Shown piece by piece: positions 62,076 through 64,000 of a DNA stretch of 64,000 nt. The stretch's first letter is position 1; each line of letters starts with the position of its first letter. The notes under the pieces are model-generated. The model had not been told where the DNA came from. It searched no databases and saw only the letters and a list, made by a program, of their open reading frames with translations. A program made the translations under genes and the position numbers. Origin of the DNA: Adiantum capillus-veneris (lineage: Eukaryota > Streptophyta > Polypodiopsida > Polypodiales > Pteridaceae); contig CM043945.1 in NCBI GenBank assembly GCA_014529385.2, forward strand, positions 95,642,112 through 95,706,111, in the 5' to 3' direction.

Positions 62076-62558
62076 CTAGTCGAATTGTTGTGCAGGTGTG
62101 AAAGTCATGATCTTGGTTTTCCCAAGATTCACTGTGAGTCCCTTGTTTGTACAAAATTCATTCAAAGCTCTCAGATGGCTCTGCAGGCCCTCTGGTGACT
62201 CTAAAATTAGTACAATGTCATCAACATATAACATAATTTGGACTGTGGTACATGCTAGGTCCGCTCCCGCCCCTCCCGCTCGTAGGATATAGTCGGAGAT
62301 CTCGTCGATGTAGAGTCCAAAGAGAGTTGGGGAGAGGGGGCATCCTTGCTTAACACCAATGGTGCTAGCAATAGACTCTGACATATCGCCTGGGCACCGA
62401 ACTCTCCTAGTCACTCTCTCATAGAGAGCATAGATGGCCCATATCATCTTCAAAGGTATCCCCAAACTCTGGAGTCGTCGAAAGAGCCTCTCCCGTGGGA
62501 CGGTGTCAAACGCTTTGTGAAAATCCACAAAGCAGCAATAAAGCCTCTTCTTCCGCAC
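62076..62558 (-). pseudogene. LINE reverse transcriptase core
   Basis: An open stretch of 160 codons with the non-LTR RT signatures in order: KKRLYCCFVDFHKAFDTVPR (catalytic Asp in FVDF), GIPLKMIWAIYALYE, GVKQGCPLSPTLFGLYIDE, and the active-site box MLYVDDIVLI, then NLGKTKIMTF. The catalytic YVDD is intact. The normal role is target-primed reverse transcription. Upstream and downstream parts are out of frame, so no full protein is possible. Confidence 0.9.
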
Positions 62559-62599
62559 CTTTGCCCCATCAACGAGGCAATGGAGAACAAAGATGCGAT

Positions 62600-63324
62600 T
62601 GATAGTAGAGAAGGTCCGCTTAAACCTACCTGGCTAGGAGCGCGTAGGCCTTGAGCCGCCCCGTAAGAACTAAGCTCAGCCGCTAGAACTGCCCCATATA
62701 GTTTGGCCATTGTATGGCCGATCATGATAGTCCCGTAATTCCCTGGGTCCGAAGTGTCTCCAAACTTGTGGATTGGCACAATGGTGTGCCTGGTGCGACT
62801 GCATAGATGAGGTGCTCACTTTGTAAACCTGTATGGTCTGATGATTGGTGGTGCTGTAGTCGATGGATGGCCTTCTTGACCATCTCCGTTGTGAAGGAGC
62901 AGCTTGCGGGTCGAGGCTCGGGAGGTGGTGGAATCGGAGGCTGGGTTGGCACCTCATAGAGTTTCTCTGCGTAGTCGTGCCATACATGTGGATCCTCAAC
63001 GGGGGTAGTTGGTCATGGCTCCCGGAGGGTGCGCCATGCTGTGGGACTATCCATGCTCATGAATAGGTGATATAGCTCTAGCTCCCGTGCCTCCTCAAAA
63101 GCTCGCCACTTTCGGCGTGTGAGTGTCTTCATCTGGCGTCTGGCCTCCCGATTAGTGGTCTCTCCAAGAGTCTGCTGTGCACGCAGCCGGCGGTAGAGGT
63201 CTTTGCACTCATCATCGTACCGGTAGTTCTGTGGCATGGTCCCTTGGGGGGGGGGGGGTATGGGTGGTGTGCGGGATAGAGCTGATGGCTGATGTCTGAA
63301 GAACAGATGTGATGTGGGAGGCAA
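62600..63324 (-). pseudogene. LINE region upstream of the reverse transcriptase
   Basis: Minus-strand frames: YDDECKDLYRRLRAQQ...RRQMKTLTRRKWRAFEEARELELYHLF (63013-63240), FTTEMVKKAIHRLQHHQSSDHTG (about 62810-62890), and PIHKFGDTSDPGNYGTIMIGHTMAKLYGAVL (62690-62779). The last is the start of the non-LTR RT (a K-GD-DP-NYR-I motif; NYR is NYG here). At least three frame changes and an in-frame stop. Confidence 0.8.
63246..63258. repeat. Poly-G tract
   Basis: 13 G bases near the boundary between the LINE and the element to the right. Confidence 0.85.
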
Positions 63325-63399
63325 GCATCGGTAGTGGTGTAGAGGGGTGGAGCAAGAGTCGTCTCGTCTTGACCTCTGCCGAGTATAAGGGGGCTAGCT

Positions 63400-63631
63400 C
63401 ATGTGTGAAATGGATCGTGGTCATGGGTGTGTGGGGTGTGGCATCGCCAGTGCTTATAAAAGAGAGCCTAGCGCTCAGTTCATAACACAGAGTCACCAAG
63501 GGCGCCAATTAGTGGCCATTACTCTTGGAGGAGGGAACTCGTCCCCTCTCTGAGCAAGTGATTGTGTCTATTGCTGGTGTCATTCCGAGTTTATAATTCA
63601 AGTTCCTGTTTCTCAAGTCTTTGTAGTAGTT
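63400..63631 (+). repeat. Probable LTR end of an element running off the window
   Basis: A TATA box (TATAAAAG, about 63456-63463) followed ~170 bp later by an LTR end next to a tRNA-Met primer site. The left boundary is not visible. Confidence 0.5.
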
Positions 63632-63634
63632 CAC

Positions 63635-63646
63635 TGTGGTATCAGA
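63635..63646 (+). other. Primer-binding site of the right-edge element
   Basis: TGGTATCAGAGC at 63635, three bases after TTCA, the likely LTR end. Confidence 0.75.
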
Positions 63647-63725
63647 GCAGGATTGTTGCTTTTTCATCTAGCAAGCCGATCCAGGACTGCACCAAAGTCA
63701 GCATGAAGAACAGGAGTACAAGATA

Positions 63726-63944
63726 ATGAGATTGAAAAGGAAGTTGAGGGGACAATTAGGATCTAGAAGAGGAAAGTGTGCACGAGGCAGAGACGTTGGG
63801 CAGAGAGCATACGCGGGGAATCTCTTGGAGCAGTTTTTGCAGTTTACAAGGGTTCCAGATATACGGCAGACACATAGAGGAGCAGGTCCTGAAGAGAATG
63901 TTCAAGCAGTGTGGAAGGAGGTGAAGAATCCCCCTAATCCTTAG
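63726..63944 (+). CDS. Possible start of a gag ORF, right-edge element
   Basis: 72 codons starting ~80 bp after the primer site: Arg/Lys-rich N-terminus, then GNLLEQFLQFTRV and WKEVKNPPNP, ending at a TAG. The position fits a gag start, but the piece is short and truncated by a stop, and no gag signature is certain. Confidence 0.3.
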   Translation: MRLKRKLRGQLGSRRGKCARGRDVGQRAYAGNLLEQFLQFTRVPDIRQTHRGAGPEENVQAVWKEVKNPPNP

Positions 63945-64000
63945 TTTAGCGCATCAGCAAAGGGCACTAGGACATCCAACAGTTGAGAGGCTAGTCATTA

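Larger units (their letters stand above)
59700..63330 (-). mobile_element. Broken LINE (non-LTR retrotransposon), interrupted by a telo-box module
   Basis: On the minus strand, from 63330 down, a single LINE ORF2-like protein can be followed in several frames: pre-RT linker, reverse transcriptase (62076-62558), post-RT region with PRLTNSQWARIERPQIYMISRLFRGKHTVPPDI (about 61740-61850), then, beyond an inserted 1.35 kb segment (60372-61721), PMVVALFQTICFIQRVKEHP and a C-terminal Cys motif near 59850-59890. The endonuclease domain is missing: the sequence to the right of 63330 belongs to another element. Many stops and shifts; inactive. Confidence 0.85.

Noticed and set aside
63212-63508. 98-codon ORF as LINE endonuclease end
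   Set aside because: Overlaps the TATA-bearing LTR of the right-edge element and shows no endonuclease motif.

Overview
This window looks like nuclear DNA of a land plant, and almost all of it is transposable-element sequence. The evidence is Ty1/copia and Ty3/gypsy LTR retrotransposons whose primer-binding sites read TGGTATCAGAGC (plant initiator tRNA-Met type), a KRYPTONITE-class SUVH histone methyltransferase, a relic of plant-type geranylgeranyl diphosphate synthase, degenerate AAACCCTAA/TTTAGGG-like motifs and many long (CT)n and (TA)n microsatellites. The mixture of chromovirus-like gypsy elements, copia elements and a plant LINE would fit a large, repeat-rich genome such as a fern or another seed-free plant, but I cannot fix the lineage from sequence alone.

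Layout. 106-5285: almost intact copia element on the minus strand (Copia-1) with a perfect AGGAG target-site duplication (TSD). 5291-6756: non-coding DNA with palindrome-bearing repeats and a CT microsatellite. 6757-9479: Copia-2, same family, plus strand, internally deleted, TSD GTTGT. 9480-15250: AT-rich non-coding DNA with microsatellites, a hairpin and diverged ~280 bp repeats. 15262-18729: a decayed long ORF of unknown family, followed by a polypurine tract and an LTR start with a TATA box (a large non-autonomous LTR element). 21321-23365: 3' end of a chromodomain gypsy element. 23405-23640: relic of an integrase zinc finger. 23800-38200: a ~1.14 kb tandem-repeat array, split by a decayed gypsy element on the minus strand (24453-32945) whose gag is itself split by Copia-3 (24544-29582, TSD CATAA). 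A copia solo LTR lies in the array at 37330-37673. 38305-38860: GGPP synthase pseudogene between microsatellites. 42418-53690: a small non-autonomous LTR element whose 3' LTR carries a young chromodomain gypsy element (Gypsy-1, 44782-53655).

54567-58556 is the one convincing intact host gene: a 1329-residue, single-ORF SUVH5/6-like H3K9 methyltransferase (SRA, pre-SET, SET, post-SET) with a long N-terminal region built from internal duplications. 59700-63330 is a broken LINE on the minus strand, interrupted by a tandemly duplicated ~650 bp module rich in telo-box-like motifs (60372-61721). The right edge (about 63440-64000) holds the end of an LTR, a primer-binding site and the start of a possible gag, running off the window.

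No operon-like or defence-like system is present. The more interesting biology is the nesting order of the elements, the shared-LTR (tandem) gypsy arrangement, the unidentified long ORF at 15-18.7 kb, the telo-box module, and a silencing-pathway gene sitting less than 1 kb from a stack of young retroelements. Identity and divergence values here are counts by eye.
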